DNA from: Oscarella lobularis
Lineage: Eukaryota; Porifera; Homoscleromorpha; Homosclerophorida; Oscarellidae
Length of the DNA stretch: 64,000 bases
Direction: 5' to 3'
Assembly (NCBI RefSeq): GCF_947507565.1
Contig: NC_089191.1
Location: 434,001 to 498,000, forward strand
In this document: piece after piece, positions 21,049 to 31,965 of the stretch
Numbering within the stretch: the stretch's first letter is position 1
How the letters are laid out: every line of letters begins with the position of its first letter
Made by a program: the position numbers and the translations under genes
Notes under the pieces: generated by a model
What the model saw: the letters and a program-made list of their open reading frames with translations, nothing else
Told to the model about the DNA's origin: nothing
The model's database searches: none

Positions 21049-21576
21049 AGTTTCACTTTTACTAATTGAGTCTACAAAGCTTTTGACATCGTGTTCGCTT
21101 TGTAACCCAACGAAGGAGTTGACTGGCTTTCCATTGTTGAATCCAACGACGAATGGGATAGAAGCAACCTTTGTAGGCAAAAATTAGAAACTAGAAGTCG
21201 TGGTCTCTATAGTAACTGACTTCGTATTCTATAGCCAAATCTTGCAAATCGTCAACATTCACTTTGGCTATGTCTACTTTCCCATTCGTCTCCTTTACGT
21301 ATTTTTCGAGTACTGGTGCCAATTCGAGGCAGGGTTTGCACCATCTGCTTCGAAATGCTATAGGCGAGCAAATTGATGCTGTTCTTACCTTTACCCTGCA
21401 TGAAAATCGACGATGACGGGCGTTTTTGCTTCGAGAACGCGCTTTTCAAAGTCGTCTTCACTTTGGACGTCAAACAAACGCGTTGGAGTCGTTTGAAACG
21501 CTCGAAGAGAACTTCGATGTAGTCCTCCACGCACAATCGACGCCAAAATCGCCTGTGAACTTCGTCTAAGAGCCAT
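21040..21576 (-). CDS. TXN2: Mitochondrial thioredoxin
   Basis: Small disulfide reductase of the mitochondrial matrix. Exons 21395-21576, 21221-21344 and 21040-21168 join in frame to 144 aa. The N-terminus (MALRRSSQAILASIVRGG) is Arg/Ser-rich, a typical presequence, and FDVQSEDDFEKRV matches the start of the TXN2 fold. The active site reads GWCKPC rather than the common WCGPC; both cysteines are present and Gly is replaced by Lys. The cis-proline loop is ASIPFVVGF. The stop lies inside the last codons of the convergent SEFIR receptor gene. The tRNA-Asp gene lies 73 bp upstream in the opposite direction. Confidence 0.9.
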
Positions 21577-21649
21577 TTTTGCAATGTGAACCCGGATAGC
21601 AAACGTCTCTAAAATAAAACTAGCCAATGTGTCTCTACAGATACGGAAA

Positions 21650-21733
21650 TCCTCGGTAGTATAGTGGTGAGTATCCCCGCCTGTCATTACAAGCGGAGCG
21701 CGGGAGACCCGGGTTCAATTCCCGGCCGGGGAG
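21650..21733 (+). tRNA. tRNA-Asp (anticodon GTC) with a 12-nt intron
   Basis: Cloverleaf folds by eye. Acceptor stem TCCTCGG pairs with CCGGGGA (one G-U), with discriminator G at 21733. The anticodon loop is CTGTCA + C, anticodon GTC at 21683-21685, and the T arm is CCGGG TTCAATT CCCGG. Between loop positions 37 and 38 twelve extra bases, TTACAAGCGGAG (21687-21698), interrupt the anticodon loop; removing them gives a normal 72-nt tRNA-Asp. That is the standard site of protein-spliced tRNA introns. Internal A and B boxes are present and a T run at about 21739-21744 can terminate Pol III. Confidence 0.95.
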
Positions 21734-22351
21734 GCCGTCATTTTTCTTCTTTTATTTTCGACTGAATTTTTGTGGCACATCTATATTTTTACTATAAATC
21801 AAATTTTAGAATCAAGGGGAAAAACTGTTCACCTTGAGATAGTGTGCTTTATCCGGGATTGCCAGCAACGCACGTTCTGTTTTCAGTCATTTCGCCAGTA
21901 AACGGTTTCAGAAAGCAAAACGACGTTCGTTTGGAACACAGTGAGTCATCTGGAAGCCTTTCGTGGGAAGACAAGCCGGACAAGTCTTCGAATTCACCCC
22001 GGGAAGCGGAGAAGACGTCGATCGATCAAACCATCCATGCCCTCCGAAACACGAAAAAAGTCAATCCGAAGGAACAGTCGCTTTCAAGAGAACAAGTCCC
22101 AAGAAGAGCACCTCGAAACCTCGTCATCTTTCTCGACGAGGCCCCGCACGGGGGTCTCCTTCATCGAGAATCCCAGCAGAGGAGCCTTACATATGTATAC
22201 ACGTATAAGCTAGGTTTTAGTAGGGAAATCCAACAGCAACAGCCCGAAGAAGCGTAAAAGTCCACTCCAAACGCGTATCCTTTTATTAACGACCCCGATT
22301 CTCTCAAAGCGAATGCCATAAAAAAAATGATGTCCCCAGAGGAAAACTTTT
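21734..22351 (+). other. 618 bp without an assignable gene
   Basis: Open frames exist in all three + strand phases over about 21850-22250, rich in Ser, Lys, Arg and Pro, but none shows a recognisable domain. It may hold an exon of an unrecognised gene or the 3' UTR of ENOSF1. The tRNA terminator T run is at the left edge. Confidence 0.3.
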
Positions 22352-24762
22352 TCATTTGTCCCGTACGAGCCCCTTTTCTCGCAGTTCCCTCCACTTGGGA
22401 CCGTCCGGATACTCGTACGCTTTCAACGAGTCCGGCTTCATTTCTATGCTATAGCCACTCGCCTAAAGAAAAGAAAAAAAAACATCTCGTGAAACCTAGA
22501 ACTAGACCTGAAACCGGAAGAACCTCCGGAACGACATAGCATCCATTCCGAACCGCACAAGGGTGGAGAAAATGTTCGTGCAGATGGTCGACGTACTCGA
22601 TTACCCTAATACGTCACACGAAAGCGATATCAAACATCCTGACTAGTCTAAACGAGTCCATACCGGTTCTCGAGTGATCCGCTGACGCATATGTAGTCGA
22701 AAATAGATAGATGTTGGACGTATTCGCACAGGCCCACGCCGCCGGCGTGCGGACAAACGGGAACTATAGAGACAGAGAATACCGGTAAGATGACTCAGAC
22801 CTCGTCACGAAGAGGGAGGAGTCTCTGGCGATTTCGTACTTCTTACCCTTGTATTTCGCCGCCATTAGAATTATGGCGAGATTCTCGTTGACGCCGCCGA
22901 CGCGAGCGGCGTCGATTTGACAGAAATCCATGGCTCCGCTTTGAAGAAATTGCTTGAAAACGACCCTATTTTGACATTGTTCGCCCGTGGCAACGCCTAT
23001 TCCAAACGGAGCGAGCGCCTATAGAGAGAGAGAGAGAGAGAGAGACAGAAAAACAATCAAATGCAAAGCAGAAGTCGCGTTCGTTTTGCCTTTTTGATTG
23101 CCGCGTGGCCGAGAACGTCGTCCGGCGACGTCGGCTCTTCTATCCAATGCAGCTTGAAATGAGCCAGCTGCGAGGAATGATAACCAATTGCACGCGACAG
23201 TTATCCAAGCCATCCTGCCCTCACATTCTTCATGTATTGAATTGCCTCGTCGACGTCCCACCTCTGATTCGCGTCAACCATCTGAAAACAAAAAAAATTC
23301 TCCCTTTTTTTCCTCAAAAAGTCTGCCATTGGAAATTTCGCCTACGATTATCTTATCCCAGCCGACTTCTTTACGTATGATCGAACAGCGACGCTTATCG
23401 TCCTCCAAATCGGCGCCAACTTTGACTTTGAATCGAGTGAATCCTTGCCGAAGGGCATCCTGTGCCAACTGCAAACAGAAACCGTACCACGTCAGCAACA
23501 AAGCGTACGTGGGCCCCCCCTCTTTCGCGACAGACTTTGCTTAGGGTTTCGTCACTATAACCAAGCCACGCACAGGATGTAGTATAAGCCGGATAGCCTT
23601 GATGTTTTATGGATGCCTCTGAGACAGACGGATAGATAGTCTTGTTCCAGTTCCATACACGTCATGTATTATATGTACCCCTCTTCGTTTTCTCGGACTC
23701 GTTTCGTCGAAGGAGTTCTAGCGCTTCCTGACGCGTCAGCGCGTCCGTACTATGGGTTTAAAGAGCAGCTTGTAGGATATTAGACAATGAATAGATCTCC
23801 GTACATGTAGCGGAAGTCTATAGTGGAAACCAGTTCTTCCGGTGTCTAGGGTCAAGAGTCCGTCAATCAGTTAGAACTGGACGCAAAGAATGCATCGCTG
23901 ATTGACCTACCATGTCAGCTAGCAATTTCCACAGGGGCTATAGAGAGCGAGAGTTCCATTCGAAAAGAGGAGAAATCGACTGTCTTTTTACCTTCCCCTC
24001 TATTTTGGCCCACAAATCCCACAGAGCGTTAACGACAGCCGCAGTAGCAAGATGAATGACTCCCTTTTCCGGCCCAATCTAATAAATTTAACGATTCATG
24101 ACACTGGAACATGCAGTTGGCCCCTGACAAAAAACCCCTGACCCATCGCAGTTGAGTTTCGCTCGTCAATTCGCGCCAAAACCCAGCAAAATCGCCATAG
24201 ATCTCCTCGAGCTGTCTCCCGACGACGAGTCGCGATAGAGTTTGCACGGCAAAGACAACTGCGCAAAATAGTCGATCGCAAAAATCGAAGAAAAACGGAA
24301 TTCGATACCGATTTCGGTGCCACGGCCCACGGTGAACGTCAATCCGTGGCCCTTGTGCTCGGTTTTATCCGCTTCGACGACCACATAGGCTGCCGAATAG
24401 TCAGGATCCTTGTGCTAGACAAAAGCATCGAACGCCGCGTTGGAATTCATCATGCAATTAAAACAAGGGGCGTGTCCTTCGTCTCGCGACACTACACAGT
24501 ACTCAAGGACCTCGTTCCCCCGCGAGTCGCGAATTCTTCGCGTTCCAGCGAAACGCGTGCGAAGACGACGAGGAGACGCTAGTCCGTAGGACGCGAACGG
24601 CGATCGGTGCGGCCCGGTTTCCTGCACGCGCGTTCCCTATCTCACCATTGCGTCCGAACCGTGGGCTTCGAGGGAAGTCGGAAAGCGAATGTCCTTCACG
24701 GTGAGACCCGTGATCGTTCCCATGGAGGCCAATTTCTTTCGCTTGCTATCGCTGTGCTCCAT
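22352..24762 (-). CDS. ENOSF1: Enolase-superfamily L-fuconate dehydratase (mitochondrial enolase superfamily member 1)
   Basis: Predicted sugar-acid dehydratase. About 14 exons can be chained on the minus strand from ATG 24762 to TGA 22352. Order: [93 protein letters not shown]; then the catalytic barrel. Active-site segments are complete: FKVKVGADL (Lys pair), [40 protein letters not shown] and [13 protein letters not shown]. The intron between AAIKK and ALAPFG (23019-23089) has a GC donor (AAG|GCAAAA). The donor after SDETLSK is weak, so that junction is approximate. A CACGTG box sits at 24783-24788, 20 bp upstream of the start. Confidence 0.88.
23023..23045. repeat. (GA)n microsatellite
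   Basis: About eleven AG/GA units inside the GC-AG intron of ENOSF1 (23019-23089), directly beside its 3' splice site. In the transcript strand it is a CT tract and can serve as the polypyrimidine tract. Confidence 0.85.
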
Positions 24763-25000
24763 CGTCTGCAACTGAGCTTAGTCACGTGTTCGCATTTCCT
24801 TTTATGCACGTGCTCGCCTGCGCGATGATTAATCTAATAACGCGTCGCCGAGCGAATCCGTATTCGTTTAGGGAATAATGTAAAATATAATGATTATGTT
24901 TCTTTTTTTCCGTTTGACCTGACCTTGTGTCGAAGTGCTGCACAGCGGGATTTGAGAGAAGGTCCACTACAAAAATAGAACAATTTTTTCTAGTTCAATT

Positions 25001-27213
25001 TCAAATAACAAACTCTTCTGACCCTTCTGCCAATTCTTTGCCAATATCCTCCAGGGTCCGGCCTTTAGTTTCAGGAACAAAGGTAAATATGAAAGCGATC
25101 GAGCAGAGGCAAATAAAAGCATAGGATAAAAATGTAGCAGCTATTCCAATAGACTCTATAAAACCGTCAGATATAACTAATGATCCCGCTGCTTGGTATT
25201 TTCTTACTCAAAAGTTGTAAAAACGTCGAAGATACAATAAGGTTCCCTCCCCAGTTAGCAACCGTAGATATAGCAACGGCTCGACCTCGAAACTCGACGG
25301 GAAATATCTCGCTTAGAATGAGCCAAGTAACTAAGAAAAAACATCACGAGAAAAATAGTTATTTGTGAGGAACCTATGGATACCTGGCCCAAAGCTAAAT
25401 GCATAGCAAGACACATAGAGAAGTAACGAGATTAAAGAAACGACTCTCACGAGTGCACTGAGCTCCACACCGGTTCCTGTTTCGTTTTTGGTTATATTAG
25501 ATATTAGGCAGGATGTTTCGTTCTTTTCCGGAATGCCAACATCAGTTAGTGTTATTCCCATTGCTCCAATAGCAAGCATCATTCCCGTCGCCCCAAACAA
25601 AAGGAAACGACGTCGTCCTACGTGCAAAGTTGGGTCTCACGTCTCCCAAAGGGATCCCAGATCACTAACCTGCTTTGTCGATTAGAAGCAAACTAATGAC
25701 AGTAGATACAACCTGAAAGAAAGGCAGAGTAACGCACTAAAAACCACCACCTTTCGGAATATACCTTCGTTAGCCCTAAAATGAGAGTCACTCTCGCAGC
25801 AGAAGAGTCGGATGAAAATCCGACTTGCTCAAATATCGTCGTTGCATAGTAGAGAACGTTGGGCTGGCCAGTAAATTGCTGAAGAAGAACTAGGGATACG
25901 GCAATAAATAGCCTATAGCGCATTCCACCAGCTTGCCGGCATATATCAAAGAGTGAATAAGTCTTAGGAGGAGAGTTATAAGAATAAAACTAGACAACCT
26001 TACGCGGGGAAAATTTACTTTTTCCTGTATGATTACTCCCCGTATGCTATCCAATTCCGTTTCGACGTCGAGGCGGCCTCGAAGCTTCTGTAAAACCTCT
26101 TTGGCCTACGATAAAAGCGACGCGAATAGAATGGCACACTTAGAAACGACGCTACCTCTGTGTCGTGGTACTTTAGCAAGAGATATCGAGGACTGGGCGG
26201 TAGAAAGATCATAACAATGCCCTGAATGGCTGCAGGAACAACGGAAAGGCCGAACATGTAACGCCAGCCCTCGTCGACGTTGATAAATGCCAAATTGATA
26301 GCGTAGGCCAAAAGGAAGCCCACTGTAATGCCAAATTCATTGAGAGAGACGAGAGCACCTCGTCTGTGCTAGAAAAGATTATAAGAGATGAGGCAAAAGA
26401 ACGTATGTACTGTACATACTGGTGGCGATATTTCTGATATGTAGATACATTCGCCTATGGCAGATAATGAAACTCCAAAGCCAACTATGAGCCGCCCAAA
26501 TATCTAAAAAAAATTGACCCCTATTCAGACGAATTTAGTGTATCTACCAGCATTCCATATGTCTTTGACGCTGCCAGGATAGAGGCACCGACCACAAAGA
26601 TAACTGCGTTTATTATTATTGCCAATCTTCTGCCAATGGCATCGATAACGAAACCTTAAATGATGACATAGGGTGTGGAGTCAGACAACATCCTTCTTAT
26701 ACAGTACCTCCTGTCAGTGAGGCGATCATGGCACCGATCAACATTACACTCACTGTCAGGCTCTCCTCCGTTTTTGACAGATCGAAATCGCATCTCAATA
26801 GAACCAGGGCGCCCGATATGATACCTAGACGTCGTTACTTGCTGAAGTCGCCGTAGCGTCGGTCTTACCGACGTCGTAGCCGAATAGGACGCCGCCTAGC
26901 GCTGCCATGGCAGCGCATATCCAAACGTACGCTGTCGTCGCCTCTTTTTGCCGCTTCTGGCCGTTTCTGTACGGAAATTAACTACTTTCTGCTTTCTTTT
27001 CTCGTTTGCCTACTGTTTGAGTGCATTCATCAGTTGATCTAAGACGAAACATCTCGATTTTTCGAACCACGTGCTTTTGCACATGGTTTACTTACCATCA
27101 CTGTCGGGGCTTGTGGGCTCGTCGCATTCGCTTTCGTTTGACTTTGCCTGCACGTCGTCGGCCTCCAGAAGAATAACATTGTCACTATCTTTCAAATATT
27201 GCACCGTCTTCAT
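25001..27213 (-). CDS. Class III facilitative sugar transporter (GLUT10/GLUT12-like)
   Basis: Major-facilitator hexose transporter, 13 exons. Signatures in order: ALGGVLFGYDVG (TM1); DAIGRRL; GRLIVGFGVSLSAI; EISPPHRRGALVSLNE; FLPPSPRYLL (the PESPR site); LLQQFTGQPNVLYY (TM7); GRRRFLLFG; TWLILSEIFPVEFRGRA (TM10); FVPETKGRTLE near the C-terminus. The long exofacial loop between TM9 and TM10, with two N-glycosylation sequons (NETS, NITK), and QQFTGQPN point to class III. Exon 1 (27096-27213) encodes a cytosolic acidic stretch. A 25-nt microexon at 27014-27038 (DQLMNALK plus parts of two codons) is needed to keep frame into exon 3 (26869-26966). Divergent to RIOK1 with only 41 bp between start codons. 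Confidence 0.88.
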
Positions 27214-27254
27214 CAGAAACGCGTCCTGTGGTCCTAGAGCACGTTAGGTCAAGG
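27214..27254. promoter_or_regulatory. 41-bp interval between divergent start codons
   Basis: The sugar-transporter ATG (minus, 27213) and the RIOK1 ATG (plus, 27255) are separated by only 41 bp. No TATA element is visible. Either the two transcripts use very short leaders from one shared promoter, or each initiates inside the other's first exon or intron. Confidence 0.6.
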
Positions 27255-29850
27255 ATGGAGGGCATTCTTCCTGGTCAATTCGACGACGCAGAGCAGGATC
27301 CCGAGTATTTCTGCACTAAAAATTCCTGCGACTATCTCTGACGGATTTCCCAAAGTCCTAGCACTTTTCATTTGCTTCCAAAAGTCGATTCAGGCAGTGA
27401 CGATAGTTTCGAGGACGAAGACGATTTAGGAGACTGGGATTGGGAAGACGAAACCTCCGGTGAGAGTTTCGATGTTTCCAGATAACTTCGTCGACTTGAT
27501 TCCACTTAGACTTCACGAAAAAATTCAATGCTGCTAGAGCAAATCAATCCCAGGTAGAACGGAGTGAAAATATTAGAATTTCTTTCAATTTCATTTCTAG
27601 CCGAATGCAAGTCGTCTTGTATCGGCTAAATCCACGCTTCAGGTTCTTGAGAAAAGATCGGGTTACACTTCTGTATGTAACATAAATTTCAGCCCACGGA
27701 AAAGGCCATTCGAAAATATGTCAACAAGATTAACATAGGTTAATAAAAATATCAGAGGATTATTCATAGAAAATGGCGGTATTTAGAGAGATTCAGTGGG
27801 CCTGCCCTGTCCGGAAAAGCAGCCGAAGCTTTGCAGGACTTTGGAAAAAGAAGGCAAGGCTAATGTCCTTGTCTCTCCAATAAAGTTTTTTATGTTGTTT
27901 CCCTTAGTGTAAAGGGAAAAGATAAGTCAGATAGGGCCACTGTTGAACAGGTGCAGTCGTTTCTCTGCCTAAAGTTTTCAGCTGACTTTTTCCTGAGCAA
28001 AGGTCCTGGATCCAAGAACGAGAATGATTCTATTCAAGTTGCTAGACCGAGGGATTATATCAGAAGTGAACGGTTGTATTAACACGGGAAAGGAGGTGGA
28101 GGAAATAGAAGATCATAACTCAAAACGATTTGCAATTCTTTTAGGCAAACGTATATTATGCTACATCGTCACGAGACGGGCATCCAAACGAATGTGCCAT
28201 CAAAGTGAAATCAGTATCTTTAGTTTCTCCTCTCTCCATAATTTTTTGCTTGATTAGATCTATAAAACGTCTATACTAACATTCAAGGATAGAGACAAAT
28301 ACGTTACAGGAGAATACAGGTACGTGTATGTACAGGTAACTTTGCTACTGAAATCAATATTGCTAGATTCCGCCATGGCTATTCTCGACACAACCCGAGA
28401 AAAATGGTTAGAACTTGGGCTGAAAAAGAAATGAGAAATCTTACAAGGCACTTTATCAATATCGACATCCCCATTTAGCTAATCTGGCCCTTATAGACTG
28501 CACACAGCAGGAATTTTATGTCCCACTCCCATTCTCCTTCGCAGTCACGTCCTCGTGATGTCATTTATCGGTTCCAATGGATGGTAAACGGGCCTCACCT
28601 CTCGTCTAGTTCATTGGCAGTGATTTCGTCAGGCCTGCACCGTTACTCAAAGACGTTGGTCTGTCCGATTCGAAATGGGGGGAACTGTATCTTCAATGTA
28701 TCAAAGCTATGAGAGTCATGTTTCACCAGTGTCATCTCGTTCATGCCGATCTTAGCGAATTCAACGTTCTGTACGCCGAATCGTTTTTAGTGGTGTTTTG
28801 TCTATTAGTTCTGGGTTGTCGTAGGTATCACCGTGGCGACTGCTATTTGATTGACGTGTCTCAATCCGTCGAGCACGATCATCCTCACGCTTTGGAATTT
28901 TTGAGAAAAGACTGCAATAATATTACAGGTTTGATAGATTCGTAGGAAATTGTGAGCAAGTCTGAGCAGAAAATGGGGTAGAGTTTTTTGGAAAAAAGGG
29001 AGTTGGTGTAATGTCAGTGAGGGAGCTGTTTGATTTCGTCACGGATCCCAATATCAATGATACAAACATGGAAGATTATTTAGAAAAAGTAGAGACATGT
29101 GCAATAGAGAGAGAAAAGTACTATTCACGTGTCTAGGCACAGTTGATTGCAGGAGAGCGACTAGAGTCTGGATTGACAGATAAAGAGAAAGTAGACGAAG
29201 AGGTATGATAGCATCGTCATCTCAAAGAACTGGGGTACTAAGAGTCTATCAATTAATTATTTAAGGTTTTTAAACGATCGTACATTCCACGAACTTTGGA
29301 CGAAGTGGAAAATGTAACAGAAGCTCAAAAAGGCAAAGTAGAAGAGGTGAGCATCTGAGAAATCCTTCTCGAAGGTTCTGAAGCAGCGTCTCTATCACTT
29401 TAGGTTTTCTATCGAGCGTTAGTAGGCCTGAAATCAGATCTATCGGGAGCGCAGCAGGTAGAGTAGGAGATCCGTGCACTGCAGCTTTAACTCTTCTGTA
29501 CGGTACCCAATGAAGGTTCCAACTTTACTGGAAAATGACGCCAGTGGAAGCGGCTCCGATGTCTCAGACGAGGAGTCAGAGTCGGACGAATCCGACGAGA
29601 AAGAGGTCATTGATTTGCCCAGTCTTTCACTCAAGAAAGAGGAAGAAAGTCGAAGCAGAAAGGTACGTTAGATACCTAATATCTCGAGTTTACGTACGTA
29701 TTGAACCCATGGTCACTATATCTACGCGAGTAGGAAAATAAGAAACTAGTAAAAGAGGCGAACCGGGAGAGACGAAAGCATAAAATGGCCAAGCACATGA
29801 AGAAACAAAAAGAGAAGCAAGGCCGTCAAAGACGCGGGAAAAAACCATAG
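27255..29850 (+). CDS. RIOK1: Atypical protein kinase RIO1
   Basis: ATPase/kinase acting in the last cytoplasmic steps of 40S ribosomal subunit maturation. Twenty exons chain in frame to 536 aa. Acidic N-terminus (DWDWEDE), then [20 protein letters not shown], the nucleotide loop [27 protein letters not shown]-type segment, [20 protein letters not shown], catalytic [13 protein letters not shown] and metal-binding [19 protein letters not shown]. The C-terminal tail is acidic then Lys/Arg-rich, as in metazoan RIO1. Two introns have GC donors: 27854-27907 (AAG|GCAAGG) and 28448-28496 (AAG|GCACTT). In both the conserved protein sequence leaves no other in-frame junction. The intron at 28584-28620 is only 37 nt. 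The donor after 28782 is weak but preserves frame. Confidence 0.93.
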
Positions 29851-29875
29851 AGAGAGAGCCGAGTCAATTCATTTA

Positions 29876-31372
29876 TTAATCGCGACCCAGTCTATCTTTC
29901 ACTAGCCTAACCGCCTTATCGACCATGCGAAGAAATTCCTCGACGTCGAACGAATAATTCGTAAATTTCGCGTGGGGTTCGCCGGTCTGCGGATGCTTCC
30001 CGGGATCCTGTTGAATCATCTTATCGCGTCGTTCCCAAGTAAGATAATTAACGCCACGCAATCGAGATAGATCGTTATAGCAGTTGGGATCCTCGCAATT
30101 GTACAATTCGAATAGCGTAGCCCAATCGGGAAGAAAGAGAGCGTGAGCCAAACCGGCACCGTGCATTCCAATAAAAACGTCGCTATTGTGAGTAATCTCC
30201 AATTGACGAAGAAAGGGAACCGTTCGCCAATCGTAATCCACGACGGTGACGTTGTACTCGCCGACGGTCTTTAGCGCGCTAACCAATTCGTCCTGATTGA
30301 GAATGCGACGAAATTTCGTACCGCGCGAGAGCAGCGTAACGCGCGTCAAAGGCGACGGCCCCTCTTGTTTCACGTCGAGTCGACGAAGAACGTGATCGCA
30401 AAACGCCTTGAAAAGTCCGCTACGGGAACACCCACGCACGACGGGCATGTTGTAATAGAGTCCGAGTCGCATGCGCGGTAGGAGGGGAAAGAGCGCGTCT
30501 CGTATGCACAAGCGTTTGTTTTTGTATTGGGATAGGGGAATGGGACGCGGCGAGTGACGGGTAAATGCTTGCCACGTGACTTCGAAGAAGTCTCCGTATC
30601 CCATTTCGCTTGTGTCCCACATGATGATATCGACGTCCGTCGAGAACGTTCCGTTGATGTGCTGGGAAACGTACAAATTGACGAAATCGCAGAAATGATG
30701 AAACATATTGATTCCGGCGTCCAATTTCACAAAAATTACGGGACGTTTGTCGAGAATGACGTCGCAGTGTTCGAGCGAATTGGGCCGAAAGGGGAGAGAC
30801 GTATAGCGCTCCAATTCGCCGTACCACGACTGGAGCGCACTCCTGTGCGCTCCCTGCTTGGCGAGCGCGTCGCGATCCAACTCGCAATCGCCGCCCACCT
30901 GCCCGTCGCCGAAAACGTTCTCGCGAAAGCGTTGACGGGAATTTTCGAACGAAATCGCGCGCAAATCGAAATAGATATTAATCGCTCGACAGTGACGCAA
31001 CAGATCGCCGCAGCGCAACGACGAACCGCCGACGCCTTTCGACTTGCAATACGTCGTCATTTCGGAACGAATCGTCTTCACCCAGCCGAAATCGGCCGAA
31101 TCGAAGAAGCGCTCGACTTTCTCCTCCATGTTCGACGCCCACGGCTTCGCCGGCGGCTCGCAGTGCGGCTGCGAGAAGCGCTTCGCCTTGCGACAGTTCT
31201 TTTCGTAGCCCCAGCACGTGCGATTCGCTTCGACGTAGCTCGGGCACGCGTGCTGGCCCGAATAGCAGTACGATTCCGCTTGGGAAGTGTAGAGGTGCCG
31301 GTGATCGTGAGCTTTCTCGTCTTCTGCGGCGATCAAAGCCACGATAGTGGCGATAGCGAGGCGACCAATCAT
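29876..31372 (-). CDS. EOGT: EGF-domain O-GlcNAc transferase
   Basis: ER-lumen glycosyltransferase (GT61) that adds O-GlcNAc to folded EGF repeats, including Notch. Single exon, 498 aa, with a signal peptide (about residues 1-16). The N-terminal Cys-rich region starts YCYSGQHACPSYVEANRTCW, and the catalytic half contains VIFVKLDAGINMFHHFCDF, ITHNSDVFIGMHGAGLAHAL and LFELYNCEDPNCYNDLSRL, the GT61/DUF563 core. Length is close to the vertebrate protein (about 527 aa). Vertebrate EOGT ends in an HDEL-like retention signal; this one ends DRLGRD, so no such signal is seen. The gene is intronless here although vertebrate copies have many introns. It converges tail to tail with RIOK1, 25 bp apart. 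Confidence 0.92.
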   Translation of the reverse strand: MIGRLAIATIVALIAAEDEKAHDHRHLYTSQAESYCYSGQHACPSYVEANRTCWGYEKNCRKAKRFSQPHCEPPAKPWASNMEEKVERFFDSADFGWVKTIRSEMTTYCKSKGVGGSSLRCGDLLRHCRAINIYFDLRAISFENSRQRFRENVFGDGQVGGDCELDRDALAKQGAHRSALQSWYGELERYTSLPFRPNSLEHCDVILDKRPVIFVKLDAGINMFHHFCDFVNLYVSQHINGTFSTDVDIIMWDTSEMGYGDFFEVTWQAFTRHSPRPIPLSQYKNKRLCIRDALFPLLPRMRLGLYYNMPVVRGCSRSGLFKAFCDHVLRRLDVKQEGPSPLTRVTLLSRGTKFRRILNQDELVSALKTVGEYNVTVVDYDWRTVPFLRQLEITHNSDVFIGMHGAGLAHALFLPDWATLFELYNCEDPNCYNDLSRLRGVNYLTWERRDKMIQQDPGKHPQTGEPHAKFTNYSFDVEEFLRMVDKAVRLVKDRLGRD

Positions 31373-31965
31373 TCTTATTATTACGGCAGTCGGACTCGCT
31401 CACCGTACGACAGCTAAAATTTAGATTAGTCATCGCCTCGTTCGCTTCGCTTGCCAATCGAGCGATCTCACCGAAAAATTAGTAGGGTCCAATTAGTATG
31501 CGACTGCTTGGGGTCGTGGCTTAGGCGGCTTAGACCTTATCTTTCGAGTGCCGTAAACGTACACGTCCTGTTCGTTTATATAAACCACCAGCGTCATCTC
31601 GACCACGTGGTTTCCATGGTTTCGTGTAAAGTCCTTGAAAAGCTTACTTTTATCCGGGTTTTTAAGCCTAAAGATTTTTTATCGGTCGAATCGGCTCTCG
31701 CATTCGTCCGATTTTCGACTAGGCGTCGTTTTTCCGCTCATTCAATTTCATTGGTCCGCTGACGTTTGTCTTCGTCCAGCCGGGACACGATTCCGATCTT
31801 TCATTGGCTAAAATTCAATTGACACATCGAGTAAAAGTTGCCCATTGGAAAAAACGTGTCGCGTCCCCTCAATCGGCGCCCGTCCTTTCTCATAGGCCAG
31901 CCTCCAATTGATCGCAAACTTCAACATTGTTCCAATCGGACGAGACCCCCCTCGAGCCTCATTCA
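31373..31965. promoter_or_regulatory. Divergent EOGT/SOX promoter region with CCAAT-box cluster
   Basis: No gene is seen in these 593 bp. Five CCAAT pentamers (either orientation) lie at 31750-31754, 31803-31807, 31844-31848, 31904-31908 and 31932-31936, all within about 190 bp of the SOX start. A palindromic CACGTG is at about 31605. CCAAT clusters are typical NF-Y sites; binding here is inference. Confidence 0.5.

Noticed and set aside
21391-21687. Thioredoxin with a longer N-terminus starting at 21687
   Set aside because: The extension reads antisense through the tRNA-Asp gene; the Met at 21576 gives a normal mitochondrial presequence.
30554-31417. 287-codon + strand frame antisense to EOGT
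   Set aside because: It mirrors the codon structure of EOGT, has no recognisable domain, and EOGT itself is clearly the real gene.
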